Origin: Hyphomicrobiales bacterium
Lineage (GTDB): Bacteria; Pseudomonadota; Alphaproteobacteria; Rhizobiales; Xanthobacteraceae
NCBI GenBank assembly: GCA_003135415.1
Contig: PLBP01000032.1
Location: forward strand, 1 to 64,000
DNA: 64,000 nt
Direction: 5' to 3'
The notes beneath the pieces are model-generated. The model saw only the letters and a list, made by a program, of their open reading frames with translations, made no database searches and was not told where the DNA came from. How positions within the stretch are numbered: the first letter of the stretch is position 1; each line of letters opens with the position of its first letter. The position numbers were made by a program, and so were the translations under genes. Of the stretch, positions 48,075 through 58,014 are shown one piece after another.

Positions 48075-48875
48075 ATGAGCGCCGGCGAGTATGCGCGCTT
48101 GCTGCAGCCGCTCGCCGAACTTGCCGCCGCCGCCGGTCGTTGCATCCAGGAGACGGCGCCATCCGATTTTCTCACGCGCTCGAAGGCCGACCAGAGCCCG
48201 GTGACCGCCGCCGACGAGGCATCCGAGGCAATTTTGCGCGAAGGACTCGGGCGCATCTTGCCCGGCGTGCCGGTGATCGCGGAAGAAGGGGTGGCGGCCG
48301 GAGAACTGCCGGAGCCCGGCGATGAATTCTTCCTCGTCGATCCGCTTGACGGAACACGCGAGCTTCTCGCCGGAAGGCCCGAATACGCGGTCAATCTCGC
48401 CTTTGTCAGCGGCGGCGTTCCGAAGATCGGCCTGATCTACGCTCCTGCATCGGGCATTCTCTATGCGGGCGCTGAGGGGAGCGCCATCCGCGCCGTCCTT
48501 CCGCCCGGCAGCGATTTCGACCGTGCCAAGGCAGCACCCATCCGTGTGCGCCCGCGGCCCGCGCGGTTCGTCGTCGCGGTAAGCCGGTCGCATCCCGATC
48601 CGGCGACCGACCGGTTTCTGGCGACGCTCCCCATCGAACGGTGCCTGGTCATGGGTTCGGCGCTTAAATTCGCTTCCATCGCCGAAGGGCTTGCCGACGC
48701 CTATCCGCGTCTCGTGTCGTTGAGCGAGTGGGACGTGGCGGCTGGCCACGCGCTTGTCGTCGCGGCGGGTGGAAGTGTGCGGACGCCCGATGGCGAAGCG
48801 CTCCGCTATGGTGCGCGCGCGCGAAACTTCCGGCTTGGCGGGTTCATCGCCTGGGGCGGCCCGCCCATCGCCTAG
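48075..48875 (+). CDS. cysQ: 3'(2'),5'-bisphosphate nucleotidase CysQ
   Basis: SPVTAADEASEAIL; FFLVDPLDGTRELLAGRPEYAVNLAFV. Confidence 0.92.
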   Translation: MSAGEYARLLQPLAELAAAAGRCIQETAPSDFLTRSKADQSPVTAADEASEAILREGLGRILPGVPVIAEEGVAAGELPEPGDEFFLVDPLDGTRELLAGRPEYAVNLAFVSGGVPKIGLIYAPASGILYAGAEGSAIRAVLPPGSDFDRAKAAPIRVRPRPARFVVAVSRSHPDPATDRFLATLPIERCLVMGSALKFASIAEGLADAYPRLVSLSEWDVAAGHALVVAAGGSVRTPDGEALRYGARARNFRLGGFIAWGGPPIA

Positions 48876-49384
48876 GGAACGAGTTTCTGCACGACCTTCG
48901 GCCACCCGGCCTCGGCGGCGTCCAACGCCTCGTTCGGGCCCGTGAGAAACGTCTTGCGGCTTTCCTCGCTCGTGAACAGCACAAGCTTATTGTCGTGAAT
49001 GATGAAGAGCGACGGATAGCCGGACGCCGGAACGCCGCGCGCGACTCCTAATGGATCGTAGCCGTCAAAACGAGGCATGTAATCACCCGGCCGCTCGGCA
49101 AAAGCCGCCAGGTTGCCTTCGTTCCGAAAGCGCCAGACGACACCGGCATATTTCAGCTTGAAGCCGGCCAATCCCTCGCGCGCCTCGCCGTCAACGAAGT
49201 AAGCCACCGGATCGAAGCCATAGAGTGCGATGCCCGTGAGCGGGTCGGAGATCACGAGTTCGGTGGTCGCGGCCCGGCTTTGCGGTGCGAAGACGAGACC
49301 CGCCAAGGAGGCCCATAGGGCGAAGGCAAAGGCCGCCCCGCCATACGCCCCGCGAGTCCCGCGCTTTTCCACGCCGAGCGCCAT
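48872..49384 (-). CDS. YHS domain-containing protein
   Basis: GIALYGFDPVAYFVDGEAREGLAGFKLKYAGVVWRFRNEGNLAAFAERPGDYMPRFDGYDP. Confidence 0.9.
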   Translation of the reverse strand: MALGVEKRGTRGAYGGAAFAFALWASLAGLVFAPQSRAATTELVISDPLTGIALYGFDPVAYFVDGEAREGLAGFKLKYAGVVWRFRNEGNLAAFAERPGDYMPRFDGYDPLGVARGVPASGYPSLFIIHDNKLVLFTSEESRKTFLTGPNEALDAAEAGWPKVVQKLVP

Positions 49385-49542
49385 CGTGACTTCCCCTCTC
49401 GCCTTCGAACCGCCAGAGTGGGGCGGTAATTATGTGCCTGATTCGCGCTGTAAGTCGGCTCGCCCTCAAGGATAGCCGGCCCCAGTGTGCGGGCGGTTAA
49501 AGGGCTTTTCGAACTTCGCATCGGTCAAACCGGAGAATTCGC

Positions 49543-50106
49543 ATGGCGCAGATCCGCGCGATTGTGCTCCTCCTTGCGTTCGTCTTTGCCGGGTCCCCGG
49601 CGCTTGCCCAGCAACAGCCGCCGGGCACCTATTCCTCCAATGAGCTGGTCGATACCGGCCACCACTTTTTCGGCACCGTGTCGCGCGACCTCGCGATGGT
49701 GATCGAAAAGGCCTTCAGCCAGTGGGGCCAGCCGAACGGCTATATCCTCGGCCAGGAAGCCTCGGGTGCGATCTCGGTCGGCCTGCGCTACGGCGAAGGC
49801 ACGCTCTATACGCGCAACGCGGGCGACATGAAGGTCTATTGGCAAGGCCCCTCGCTCGGCTTCGATCTCGGCGGCGACGGGGCGCGCACCATGATCCTGG
49901 TCTATAGCCTGCCGCGCGTGGACGGCCTTTTTCAGCGTTTCGTCGGCATATCGGGGTCCGCCTATTTCATCGGCGGCTTCGGCGCGACCGCGCTGTCCTG
50001 GGACCATATGGTGCTGGTGCCGATCCGCTCCGGTGTTGGCTTCCGGCTGGGCGCCAATATCGGCTATCTGAAGTTCACGCCGCAAGCGACCTGGAACCCG
50101 CTCTGA
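49543..50106 (+). CDS. eipA: DUF1134 / EipA family envelope protein
   Basis: YSSNELVDTGHHFFGTVSRDLAMVIEKAFSQWGQPNGYILGQEASGAISVGLRYGEGTLYTRNAG. Confidence 0.88.
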   Translation: MAQIRAIVLLLAFVFAGSPALAQQQPPGTYSSNELVDTGHHFFGTVSRDLAMVIEKAFSQWGQPNGYILGQEASGAISVGLRYGEGTLYTRNAGDMKVYWQGPSLGFDLGGDGARTMILVYSLPRVDGLFQRFVGISGSAYFIGGFGATALSWDHMVLVPIRSGVGFRLGANIGYLKFTPQATWNPL

Positions 50107-50191
50107 GACTCCCTGACTGCCGGCTCACGAGCGAAGAGCCCCCGCCTGCATTCCATGCAGCGAAAGGCCGCATTTCGGCCTCCCGCTAAGG

Positions 50192-50207
50192 TTAATTTTT
50201 AGTTAAG
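50192..50207 (+). promoter_or_regulatory. CtrA box TTAA-TTTTTAG-TTAAG
   Basis: TTAA-N7-TTAA upstream of the 50228-51580 ORF. Confidence 0.6.
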
Positions 50208-50227
50208 CTGGTCTTCCAATCGGGCGT

Positions 50228-51580
50228 GTGTCATCCAGTGAGCGACGTTTCAGTTCATCGCGTGGGGCCAGTGACGTGATCGAGTCGATCATGTTTTTCG
50301 CTCTCGGCTTTCTGGCCGCGAGCCTCGTAGCACTCATCCTGCTTTCGGCTGTCTGGCACCGGGCGGTGAGGCTCACCACCAAGCGAATCGAAGGCGCGAT
50401 CCCCGTTTCGATGGCCGAGATTCAGGCCGACAAGGATCAGTTGCGCGCCGAATTCGCCATGTCCACGCGCCGGCTGGAGACGAGCGTCGAGCAGCTGAAA
50501 TTCAAGACTACCGAACAGTTCGCCGAGATCGGCCGCAAGAACGAGACGATCCGCCACTTGAAGGTGCAAACCGAGGAAAAATCGGCGCTGGCCGCTTCCC
50601 TCGAGGCGCAGGAAAAGACGCTGCGCGAAAAGCTGAAAAGCACCGAGGAAGAATTCGCGCTGAAATCGAGGCAACTCCACGAAGCCGAGGCCGAGCTCAG
50701 AGCGAAGGCCACGGAAATGGCGCAACTCGCGCGCGCGCTTGCCGACAAGACCGCCGAATCCGACAGCCGGGCGGCGGAGATCAAGACGCTGGATGGCCAA
50801 TGCGAGAACCTGAAGGGCCGCATCGCCAGCCTCGAGCGCGAGATCGCGAGCACCGAGGAACGGATGGTCGAGGAACGCGGCAAAGTCGATCACACCTCCC
50901 GCACGCTCGCCGACGAGCGCGGCAAGGCCGACACGCTCACCCGCCGCGTCGCCGAGATGGAAGACCGCACCGCCGAAGGCCGGCAGCAAGCGGAATCGCT
51001 TTCGCGCACCATTGCCAATCTCGAAGCCGAGACGCAGCGGCAGGCGGAACTCGCCGCCCAGCGCGAAACCGAAATCACCGGCCGTCTCGCCCAGCGCGAG
51101 GCGGAGTTGATCGAGACCCGACACGAGATCGAGGTCAACCGCGCCGAAGCGGCCGCCCTTCACCGCGAGATTGAAAGTGCCACGCGCTCCTATAACGCCA
51201 CCATCGAGGCGCTGAAGGCCGAGAAATCGCTGAACGAGGGCGCGCTCACCCAAGTGCGCGAGGATCGCGATCGGCTGCAGCAGGAAGCCGCGACCCTGAA
51301 GCAACAGGCCGAATCCACATGGGCGAGCGAGCGGGTCGAGAGCGCGCTTCTGCGCGAGCGCATCAACGACGTCGCCGCCGAAGTCGTGCGGCTCGCGACG
51401 AATCTGGAAGGCAGCGCTTCGCCGATCCAGCGCATTCTCGATCAACCCGCCTCCCAGCCCGCGCACAAAAACGGCGGCGGCAGCACCAAGCACGGCGCTG
51501 CCGAGACGAATGGCGGCGATCGTCCGATGTCGCTTGCCGAGCGTATCCGCGCGTTGCAATCGCGCTCCGGCCAGACCTGA
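50228..51580 (+). CDS. single-TM, long coiled-coil protein
   Basis: TM MFFALGFLAASLVALILLSAVW followed by about 300 aa of Glu/Arg/Ala coiled coil; true start may be ATG 50291. Confidence 0.8.
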   Translation: MSSSERRFSSSRGASDVIESIMFFALGFLAASLVALILLSAVWHRAVRLTTKRIEGAIPVSMAEIQADKDQLRAEFAMSTRRLETSVEQLKFKTTEQFAEIGRKNETIRHLKVQTEEKSALAASLEAQEKTLREKLKSTEEEFALKSRQLHEAEAELRAKATEMAQLARALADKTAESDSRAAEIKTLDGQCENLKGRIASLEREIASTEERMVEERGKVDHTSRTLADERGKADTLTRRVAEMEDRTAEGRQQAESLSRTIANLEAETQRQAELAAQRETEITGRLAQREAELIETRHEIEVNRAEAAALHREIESATRSYNATIEALKAEKSLNEGALTQVREDRDRLQQEAATLKQQAESTWASERVESALLRERINDVAAEVVRLATNLEGSASPIQRILDQPASQPAHKNGGGSTKHGAAETNGGDRPMSLAERIRALQSRSGQT

Positions 51581-51758
51581 GCCGAGAGCGCTTCCGGGCT
51601 TGTTTCCACGACACCTTTCGGACTAGGTTTTCCATAGTCGCGTTTGACGCGCGATCCGCCGGAGAAGGCGGGCGATGAATCCTGCCCTCGTTCGAGGGAA
51701 CTTGCGGCAGCGTTCTCAATCCAATGAGCCGGGGCTTTTCGCCTCGCGGGAGAATGTC

Positions 51759-52556
51759 ATGCGCCTGCCGTTCCAAACGGCAGCCTTCGCGATTGCGTTC
51801 GCGCTGGCTGCTACCCTGCCGTCCTCGCCTGCGGGCGCCGAGAGCGAGTCCGTCGTCGTCTTCGCCGCCGCAAGTCTGAAAAACGCCCTCGACGAGATCG
51901 CCGCCAGTTGGACGGTGAAGTCCGGCGTCACGGTCAAGACGAGCTATGCCGCGAGCTCCGCACTCGCGAAGCAAATCGAGGAGGGCGCGCCCGCCGATCT
52001 TTTCATCTCCGCCGATCTCGATTGGATGGATTATGTCGAGAAGAAGAACCTCTTGAAGGCCGGCTCGCGCGGCAACCTGCTCGGCAACTCCATCGTGCTG
52101 GTTGCCTCCAAGGATTGGACCAAAGGCGACGTCAAAATCGAGCCAAATTTCCTGCTCGCCAGCCTCGGCGACGGGCGGCTCGCCATGGCAAGCGTCGCGG
52201 CCGTGCCCGCGGGCAAATACGGCAAGGCGGCGCTGGAAAAGCTCGGCGCATGGAGTTCCGTCGCGAACAAGGTGGCGGAAACCGAAAACGTCCGCGCGGC
52301 ACTCGCGCTCGTCGCCCGCGGCGAGGCGCCGCTCGGCATCGTCTACCGCACCGACGCCGCCGCCGAGCCGAGCGTGAAGATCGTCGGTACCTTTCCCGAC
52401 GACAGCCATCCGCCGATCGTCTATCCGGCGGCCGCGCTCGCGAGCTCCAAGAATGCGAAGGCCGAAGATTTCCTTCGCTATCTTGCCGGTCCGGAAGCGA
52501 AAGCGATTTTTGTAAAAAACGGCTTCACCGTGTTCGCCGCTCGCTCATCGACCTGA
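51759..52556 (+). CDS. modA: molybdate ABC transporter substrate-binding protein
   Basis: VVVFAAASLKNALDEIAASW; SADLDWMDYVEKKNLL; GIVYRTDAA. Confidence 0.94.
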   Translation: MRLPFQTAAFAIAFALAATLPSSPAGAESESVVVFAAASLKNALDEIAASWTVKSGVTVKTSYAASSALAKQIEEGAPADLFISADLDWMDYVEKKNLLKAGSRGNLLGNSIVLVASKDWTKGDVKIEPNFLLASLGDGRLAMASVAAVPAGKYGKAALEKLGAWSSVANKVAETENVRAALALVARGEAPLGIVYRTDAAAEPSVKIVGTFPDDSHPPIVYPAAALASSKNAKAEDFLRYLAGPEAKAIFVKNGFTVFAARSST

Positions 52557-52584
52557 TCGCGCGTGACAAAGAGGAGAGAATAAA

Positions 52585-52794
52585 ATGAAAATCAGCGCCC
52601 GAAACCAAATTCTCGGTAAGATCGTCGAGGTCGTTAAAGGAACAACCACCGCGCACGTCAAAATCGACATTCGCGGCGGTACGATCATTACTGCCTCGAT
52701 CACCAATGCAGCGGTGGATGACCTGCAGCTGAAAGCGGGAGGCGCTGCCACGGTCATCGTCAAAGCTTCCGATGTCATGGTGGGAGTGAGCTAA
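52585..52794 (+). CDS. Mop-type molybdopterin-binding (TOBE) protein
   Basis: MKISARNQILGKIVEVVKGTTTAHVKIDIRGGTIITASITNAAVDDLQLKAGGAATVIVKASDVMVGV. Confidence 0.92.
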   Translation: MKISARNQILGKIVEVVKGTTTAHVKIDIRGGTIITASITNAAVDDLQLKAGGAATVIVKASDVMVGVS

Positions 52795-52798
52795 ATTG

Positions 52799-53314
52799 AT
52801 GCGACCCTCATATGTTATTTTGGTAGCGCTCGCGGCGATCACGAGTTCGGTCACGGCGCGCGCGGAAGAAAGCGGCTGCGACAAGTTCGCTTGGCCCATC
52901 CAAGCCGAGCAAAAGATTCTTCTGAATTCGCAGAAAATTGCGGCCAACTCCGGAAAATCATTCAGCGGATTGCCGGACGGCCCGATCGAATTGTCTCTCG
53001 TCCGGATCGACCAGACGGCCTTCGAAAAACCGCCCGAGCGCGCACCCAAGAATCTAGATTCCTTCGCCGGATTCTTGAGGATCGCGGCAATGCTCTCCGG
53101 CGTCGTTCAGATCAGTCTTTCACGTGCTGCCTGGGTCGATGCGATTCAAGAGGACCGGTATCTAAAACCAGCCGCGCATTCCGGCGCGCTGGATTGTCCG
53201 GGCATCCGAAAGATCGTCAAATTCGAATTGCAAGAGGGGCCCGCCATTTTCCAGCTCAGCGGGGTGGAAGCGAACAGCCTCGCACTTCTGATTGCTCCGC
53301 CCTCGACTCCGTAA
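52799..53314 (+). CDS. secreted hypothetical protein within the mod operon
   Basis: Signal peptide MRPSYVILVALAAITSSVTARA; co-directional between the mop gene and modB. Confidence 0.65.
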   Translation: MRPSYVILVALAAITSSVTARAEESGCDKFAWPIQAEQKILLNSQKIAANSGKSFSGLPDGPIELSLVRIDQTAFEKPPERAPKNLDSFAGFLRIAAMLSGVVQISLSRAAWVDAIQEDRYLKPAAHSGALDCPGIRKIVKFELQEGPAIFQLSGVEANSLALLIAPPSTP

Positions 53315-53332
53315 TTCCTCAAAGAGTAACCC

Positions 53333-54025
53333 GTGTATTCATTCTCCGCGGAAGAAATGGAAGCGATCCGGCTGAGCCTCCGGGTCGCCACCATTGGCAC
53401 GCTCGCGAGCCTGCCCGTGGGGGCGCTTGCCGCCTACGCGCTCGCGCGCTGGCGCTTTCCCGGCAAGTTCCTCTTCGACGGCCTCGTGCATCTGCCGCTG
53501 GTGCTGCCGCCGGTGGTCACCGGCTATCTTCTGCTGATCCTGTTCGGCCGCCGCGGTCCGATCGGCGCCTTTCTCGAATCGACCTTTGGTATCGTATTTT
53601 CGTTTCGCTGGACCGGCGCGGCCCTCGCCGCCGGCGTGATGGGCTTTCCGCTCCTGGTGCGCGCGATCCGCCTTTCTTTCGAGGCCACCGATCGCCGGCT
53701 CGAGGACGCCGCGCGCACGCTCGGTGCCAACGCCCCGCTCGTTTTTCTCACCGTGACGCTTCCACTCGCGCTTCCGGGTATTCTCGCCGGCCTCGTGCTT
53801 GCCTTCGCCAAGGCACTCGGCGAATTCGGCGCGACGATCACCTTCGTCTCCAATATTCCGGGTGAAACCCGCACGCTGCCGACCGCGATCTATACCTACA
53901 CGCAAGTACCGGGCGGCGATGCCAATGCCGCCCGTCTTGCCGCCGTCGCCGTCGTGCTTTCGCTCGCTGCCCTCGTCATCTCCGAGTTTCTTTCGCGCCG
54001 GATCACCGCGCGCATCGCGGGCTGA
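53333..54025 (+). CDS. modB: molybdate ABC transporter permease
   Basis: LPLVLPPVVTGYLLLILFGRRGPIG; EFGATITFVSNIPGETRTLPTAIYTYTQVPGGD. Confidence 0.95.
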   Translation: MYSFSAEEMEAIRLSLRVATIGTLASLPVGALAAYALARWRFPGKFLFDGLVHLPLVLPPVVTGYLLLILFGRRGPIGAFLESTFGIVFSFRWTGAALAAGVMGFPLLVRAIRLSFEATDRRLEDAARTLGANAPLVFLTVTLPLALPGILAGLVLAFAKALGEFGATITFVSNIPGETRTLPTAIYTYTQVPGGDANAARLAAVAVVLSLAALVISEFLSRRITARIAG

Positions 54026-54028
54026 GCG

Positions 54029-54679
54029 ATGTTCGACGTGGCGGTACGGAAAGTGTTGGGCGATTTCGTTCTCGATGCCCGCTTCAAAAGCAAAGCGGCG
54101 GTGACCGCCCTCTACGGCCCTTCTGGCGCCGGCAAGACCAGCATCGTCAATGCCATCGCCGGCTTGCTCGCGCCGGAGCGCGGGCGGATCGCAGTTGGTG
54201 ATACGATTTTATTCGATGCGGATAATGGCACCGACATTCCGGCGCATAAACGCCGTGTGCGTGTGGTCTTTCAGGAAAGCCGGCTGTTTCCACATCTCAG
54301 CGTGCGGCAGAACCTGCTCTACGGCCGCTGGATCGCCGGGCACGCGAGCGGGAAGCTCGATGAGGTCGTACAATTGCTTGGCCTCGAGGATTTGCTCGCG
54401 CGCCGCCCGCGCACGCTTTCGGGCGGCGAGCGCCAGCGCGTCGCGATCGGCCGCGCGCTGCTCGCCGATCCGATGGCGCTTCTCCTCGACGAGCCGCTTT
54501 CCTCGCTTGATGAAGCGAGAAAGCAGGAGATTCTGCCCTATCTCGAAAAACTCGTGGGCGCGGCGAGAATTCCCATTCTCTATGTCAGCCACGCGCGCGA
54601 GGAGATCGAGCGGCTCGCCGACACCGTGGTGACGATGGACGGCGGCCACGTGAAATCGATCGAGGAAGTTAGGCGCTAG
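54029..54679 (+). CDS. modC: molybdate ABC transporter ATP-binding protein
   Basis: LYGPSGAGKTSIVNAIAGLL; VFQESRLFPHLSVRQNLLYG; LSGGERQRVAIGRALL; lacks a C-terminal TOBE domain. Confidence 0.93.
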   Translation: MFDVAVRKVLGDFVLDARFKSKAAVTALYGPSGAGKTSIVNAIAGLLAPERGRIAVGDTILFDADNGTDIPAHKRRVRVVFQESRLFPHLSVRQNLLYGRWIAGHASGKLDEVVQLLGLEDLLARRPRTLSGGERQRVAIGRALLADPMALLLDEPLSSLDEARKQEILPYLEKLVGAARIPILYVSHAREEIERLADTVVTMDGGHVKSIEEVRR

Positions 54680-55698
54680 CTTGCGACGCGCACCAGGAGC
54701 TTGCCGAAATTCTTGCCCTTCAGCATGCCGATGAAGGCTTCCGGCGCTTTTTCCAGGCCCTCGACCACGTCCTCGCGATATTTGATCTTGCCCTCGCGCA
54801 GCCACTGACCAACGTCGCGTTGGAAGTCCTTTTCCTGCGCCGCGAAATCCCACACGATGAAGCCGCGCATGGTGAGCCGCTTGCGCAGTATCGCACCCAT
54901 CAGCATCGGCGTGCGGTCAGGCCCGGACGGAAGAGTCGTGTCGTTGTAGTGCGCAACGATCCCGCACACCGGTATGCGGGCGAAATCATTGAGCAACGAA
55001 AACACCGCGTCCCACACCGCACCGCCGACATTCTCGAAATAAACGTCGATGCCGTTAGGGCAGGCTTCCTTCAGTTTTGCCGCCATGTCCGGCGCGCGGT
55101 GATCGATCGCCGCGTCGAAGCCGAGTTCCTTCACGATGTAATCGCACTTGTCCTTGCCGCCGGCGATGCCGACGGCGCGCGCGCCCTTGATTTTCGCAAT
55201 CTGCCCGACGACCGAGCCCACCGGCCCCGCCGCCGCCGCGACCACCACCGTTTCCTTCGCCTTCGGCTGGCCGATGGCGAGAAGCCCGGTATAGGCGGTC
55301 ATGCCCGGCATGCCTAAGACGCCGAGCGCGGTCTGCACCGGCGCCTGTTTCGGATCGAGCTTGCGGAGCCCCATGCCTTTTGACAGCGCGTATTGCTGCC
55401 AACCGTCGTAAGAGAGCACGACGTCGCCGGGCTTGTAGTCCTTGTGCTTGGACGCCGCGACCTCGCTCACCGTGCCGCCCACCATCATCTCGCCCGGCTC
55501 GACAGGCTTGGCGTAGGATTTCGCCGCGCTCATGCGCCCGCGCATATAGGGGTCGAGCGAAAGCCAAAGCGTCTTCAACAAAATCTCGCCCTCGCCGGGC
55601 TCCCGCAACTCGCTTTCCGCGCTTTTGAAATTCGCGGGGCTAGGCTCTCCCACGGGACGCGAGGCGAGCAAAATCTGTTTGTTCTTGACGGCAGGCAT
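54676..55698 (-). CDS. NADP-dependent oxidoreductase, MDR/zinc-independent type
   Basis: LWLSLDPYMRGRMS; GMPGMTAYTGLL; VVAAAAGPVGSVVGQIAKIKGARAVGIAGG. Confidence 0.94.
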   Translation of the reverse strand: MPAVKNKQILLASRPVGEPSPANFKSAESELREPGEGEILLKTLWLSLDPYMRGRMSAAKSYAKPVEPGEMMVGGTVSEVAASKHKDYKPGDVVLSYDGWQQYALSKGMGLRKLDPKQAPVQTALGVLGMPGMTAYTGLLAIGQPKAKETVVVAAAAGPVGSVVGQIAKIKGARAVGIAGGKDKCDYIVKELGFDAAIDHRAPDMAAKLKEACPNGIDVYFENVGGAVWDAVFSLLNDFARIPVCGIVAHYNDTTLPSGPDRTPMLMGAILRKRLTMRGFIVWDFAAQEKDFQRDVGQWLREGKIKYREDVVEGLEKAPEAFIGMLKGKNFGKLLVRVAS

Positions 55699-55711
55699 TT
55701 TCGGCTCCCGG

Positions 55712-56437
55712 TTATTCTTTGATTGTTGTCGAGACGTTGCGGTCGTTCTTCGGCAGGACGAGCGGGGGAAATGAGGCGTAGGCGTCTATCTTCCGATAGA
55801 CGTCGTTCAGAATGCAATCGAAATTGAAGGCGGGAAATGTGCGCTTCAGCGCCGCGATGGTGATGGTGCGATTGTTCATGGGAAAGCAGAGCTTCGAGAG
55901 CCGCTTCGCGCCCTCCGGCGAGATGGCGTAGCCGCAGGTGCCGATGCAGTTATTGAGCCGGTAGGCGCTCGCGGGCTTGGTAGAGCGCACGAAATCCTTC
56001 AGCGTATTGTCGCCCGGATATTGCGGCGTGAAGGCGAGCGCCGAATTCATGCCGTTGGCGATTTCGATATCGAGGATCGAATCGCTGTTGTAGCCGAATG
56101 TGAGGTACTCCCAGCGGCCGAGCCCTGCCAAGGATTTCGGAAAGGCTTCGTCGAAATCGTTGCGCACGGCGGCGTCGTCCTCGAATACGAGGATCGGCTC
56201 GCCCTTCTCGATGCATTGCTGCCACAGACGGAAATGCGAAACGGCGCAGCCGATCGAGCCCTTGGTGAATTTGGCGCCGGGCATCACGATCTTCATCTTG
56301 ACGGCCTCGGACTCGCTCAACGCGGCACCATCGCAGGTCTCGTAGCGCTGGAATTCGATCTTGCTGCCGCTCTTCAACTTCAGAAAATTTTCGAACTTCT
56401 GCGGATCGCGCGCGAGATTGATGACGAAATTTTCCAT
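55712..56437 (-). CDS. glycosyltransferase family 25 protein
   Basis: MENFVINLARDPQKFENF; GSIGCAVSHFRLWQQCIEKGEPILVFEDDAAV; TCGYAISPEGAKRL. Confidence 0.85.
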   Translation of the reverse strand: MENFVINLARDPQKFENFLKLKSGSKIEFQRYETCDGAALSESEAVKMKIVMPGAKFTKGSIGCAVSHFRLWQQCIEKGEPILVFEDDAAVRNDFDEAFPKSLAGLGRWEYLTFGYNSDSILDIEIANGMNSALAFTPQYPGDNTLKDFVRSTKPASAYRLNNCIGTCGYAISPEGAKRLSKLCFPMNNRTITIAALKRTFPAFNFDCILNDVYRKIDAYASFPPLVLPKNDRNVSTTIKE

Positions 56438-56454
56438 TCCCGGATTCTGCTGCC

Positions 56455-57927
56455 TTAGCCTTGCGCGCGTAGCGACTCGACTGCCTTCGGCGTAGCGAAG
56501 ATTCCAATAGGTGCGCCGGTGAAAAGATGCGCGATCGCGTTCGCATAATATTCCAGCAAGATCAATTCGTTGGGATTGACGTGATAGCTGCCTTCCTCTT
56601 CCACCAAGATGTTGCGGTCCGTCAACACACGCAGGCCAATATCGATCGCATAATCGCGGTCGGCGCGCGGAATATGGACATAAGCTCCCAAAGCCTCCAG
56701 CCGGTGGATCAGGATCGAAACCCGCTCCTTGATTTCCAGAAGCGTAAGCGCATCCGCGCCGGCTTGGACCATTGCGGTGGAAACAAGTGATACGGGCAGC
56801 GCCGGCACCACCCGGCCCACTGCCGCCATCAATTTGTGACCGAGCCGATCGATTTCGGCGTGACGCGCTTCGGGCGTCATCGTGCGAAAATCGATTCCTC
56901 GCTCGGCAAGATACGCTCGCAGCGATATCGGCTCGCCGAAACTCACGCAGGTATAGCCAAAACGATGCCAATGGCCGCGGATGGCCAGCCACAGATGCTC
57001 GAAAAAATACCGCGCGAAGCTAAGCGCATTGACACCAAAGCTGGGCTTCGTTCCCGGCTCGGCACTGGCGGCGGCGGTCAGCAGACGATCCTCGAGCACG
57101 CGATCGTAATTGAGGCCGACCGGCACGAACATCACGTCCCGCGGACCCTGCGGATCGAAGCCCGAAACCATGTAGCTCAAGAGACCGAGCTTCGGCGGAC
57201 GCAAGCGGCCGTCGCGGCTGAGCCCGCCTTCGGGAAATACCGCCTGCACTACGCCCGCCGCGGTCGCCATATGAACGTAGCGTGCGAGCACCTTGCGATA
57301 GAGCGCGTCGCGGGAATCGCGCCGGATGAAATAGGCGCCCATGGAACGGATCAACTCGCGGAGGCCGAAAATCTGCGCCCACTCGCCGACGGCGTAACTC
57401 AAGGCCGATGCGGTGGCGGCGATATACGTCACCAACACGTAATCCATGTTGGAGCGGTGATTGATCACGGCGACAACCGAGGAGCCCGGCGCCATGCGTG
57501 CGAAGGCCTCGTCGTTGCGGTAGCCGACCCGTACGCGATAGAGACTTTCGGAAAGGATTTTTGCGAGCCGCGCACCGATGCTGAAATACGCATAGGCACT
57601 GAATGAGGGTACGATCTCGCGCGCGTAACGCTTTACTTTCTCGGCCGCGACTTCGCGCGGCACCTTATTGTCCTTGGCGTATTGCTCGACCGCGTACAGG
57701 ACCTCGGGGTCGTAAACCAACTGGTCGATCAGCACCTGGCGCTTTGTGAGCTTGAACGGCTGGATTTGCATGCTGAGCCGGGTATTCATCTTGTCGATGG
57801 CGCGATTAGCTCGCCGCCGGAGCGCCCAGCGCACGCTCGGCACCAACAGGCGGTCGAGCACGGCGATGATCGCGAGCGCCGCGAGGGCCACCACGATCCA
57901 AACAGGCAACGCCACGGTTGACGACAT
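56455..57927 (-). CDS. PlsB-like glycerol-3-phosphate/lysophospholipid acyltransferase
   Basis: AVINHRSNMDYVLVTY; AYFIRRDSRDALYRKVLARYV; VFPEGGLSRDGRLRPPKLGLL. Confidence 0.88.
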   Translation of the reverse strand: MSSTVALPVWIVVALAALAIIAVLDRLLVPSVRWALRRRANRAIDKMNTRLSMQIQPFKLTKRQVLIDQLVYDPEVLYAVEQYAKDNKVPREVAAEKVKRYAREIVPSFSAYAYFSIGARLAKILSESLYRVRVGYRNDEAFARMAPGSSVVAVINHRSNMDYVLVTYIAATASALSYAVGEWAQIFGLRELIRSMGAYFIRRDSRDALYRKVLARYVHMATAAGVVQAVFPEGGLSRDGRLRPPKLGLLSYMVSGFDPQGPRDVMFVPVGLNYDRVLEDRLLTAAASAEPGTKPSFGVNALSFARYFFEHLWLAIRGHWHRFGYTCVSFGEPISLRAYLAERGIDFRTMTPEARHAEIDRLGHKLMAAVGRVVPALPVSLVSTAMVQAGADALTLLEIKERVSILIHRLEALGAYVHIPRADRDYAIDIGLRVLTDRNILVEEEGSYHVNPNELILLEYYANAIAHLFTGAPIGIFATPKAVESLRAQG

Positions 57928-58014
57928 CAGGCCCCACCCGTCTAAAGGAGATGAGACTACCACCCGCGCCCCGCCAAACCGCAAGGCCGCCCGCGAAGAG
58001 CGCATCGAAGGAAG

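Noticed and set aside
51581-51758. Possible molybdenum-cofactor riboswitch or ModE site upstream of modA
   Set aside because: No convincing Moco motif or TATATA-type ModE palindrome found by eye.
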